Shown here one piece after another: positions 63,970 to 64,000 of a stretch of DNA of 64,000 nt. This DNA is from Planococcus sp. CP5-4_YE (GTDB taxonomy: Bacteria > Bacillota > Bacilli > Bacillales_A > Planococcaceae): positions 124,001 through 188,000 of the forward strand of contig NZ_JAHPZO010000005.1 of assembly GCF_019042655.1 (NCBI RefSeq). The letters run 5' to 3'. The notes beneath the pieces are model-generated. The model had not been told where the DNA came from. It worked only from the letters and a program-made list of their open reading frames with translations, and ran no database searches. The translations under genes were made by a program, and so were the position numbers. How positions within the stretch are numbered: the stretch's first letter is position 1; each line of letters begins with the position of its first letter.

Positions 63970-63998
63970 AGTTTAAAAGTGAATGAGCATTCAGTCAA
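63970..63998 (-). promoter_or_regulatory. fadF promoter with FadR-type operator in the spacer
   Basis: TTGACT, 17-bp spacer, TAAACT on the minus strand. The sequence TGAATGA-GCAT-TCAGTCA (63980-63997 on plus) overlaps the -35 and fills the spacer; it differs by one base from the TGAATGA-N4-TCATTCA pattern of Bacillus FadR (TetR family) sites. Binding there would block polymerase, so repression relieved by long-chain acyl-CoA is expected. Confidence 0.7.
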
Positions 63999-64000
63999 TA

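Overview
The window reads as chromosome from a moderately GC-rich Firmicute of the Planococcaceae (Planococcus or Planomicrobium type; inferred, no rRNA is present). Gene order closely follows the Bacillus subtilis segments ywqBA-ssbB-ywpF-fabZ-mbl-murAA-ywzB-atp and upp-glyA-ywlG-rpiB-ywlE-ywlC-prmC-prfA-tdk-rpmE-rho-glpX-murAB-tal-fba-spo0F-ywjG-pyrG-rpoE-acdA-fadF. The sporulation genes that lie between these genes in B. subtilis (spoIIID, spoIID, spoIIR) are not visible, although the phosphorelay regulator spo0F is kept. This fits a lineage that has lost sporulation.

Layout. 1-8743 (all minus): partial Na+/alanine symporter, an M20D amidohydrolase, a RocB-like M20 hydrolase, an EamA exporter, YhdT-PanF pantothenate uptake, and a membrane protein plus HlyD-like adaptor pair. 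8744-11589: repeats, a DUF2187 protein, an LD-carboxypeptidase, and a small plus-strand membrane peptide gene. 11590-22086: IDEAL protein, SWIM protein and SNF2 helicase (plus strand), SsbB, YwpF, FabZ, an EpuA-family protein, Mbl, MurA and DUF1146. 22253-29979: the complete ATP synthase operon atpZIBEFHAGDC (minus) with a clear sigma-A promoter; it is interrupted by dispersed repeats between atpE/atpF and atpG/atpD. 30453-42960: wecB, upp, a LOV-GAF-GGDEF-EAL signalling protein, glyA, ywlG, rpiB, ywlE, ywlC, prmC, prfA, tdk, rpmE. 43111-52253: rho, glpX, second murA, tal, fba, spo0F, ywjG (plus strand), pyrG with an attenuator, rpoE. 53023-63882: a fatty/branched-chain acyl-CoA catabolism cluster (thiolase, 3-hydroxyacyl-CoA dehydrogenase, two acyl-CoA dehydrogenases, TetR regulator, IcmF) preceded by FadF, whose promoter contains a FadR-type operator.

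The least ordinary content is intergenic. At least three families of dispersed, hairpin-rich repeats fill almost every gene gap larger than 250 bp. Family A is about 125-140 bp and carries CTTTTCTTnnTGTCTAG at one end. Family B is up to 190 bp and centres on GCGACGTCCTGTCGC. Family C is about 215 bp, in tandem. They even sit inside the ATP synthase operon. Other points worth attention are a LOV domain that lacks the photoactive cysteine, a pyrG leader that matches the CTP-sensing reiterative-transcription attenuator, and three small genes (35, 47 and 57 codons) that standard length cut-offs would miss. No CRISPR array, rRNA, tRNA, prophage or insertion sequence was seen.
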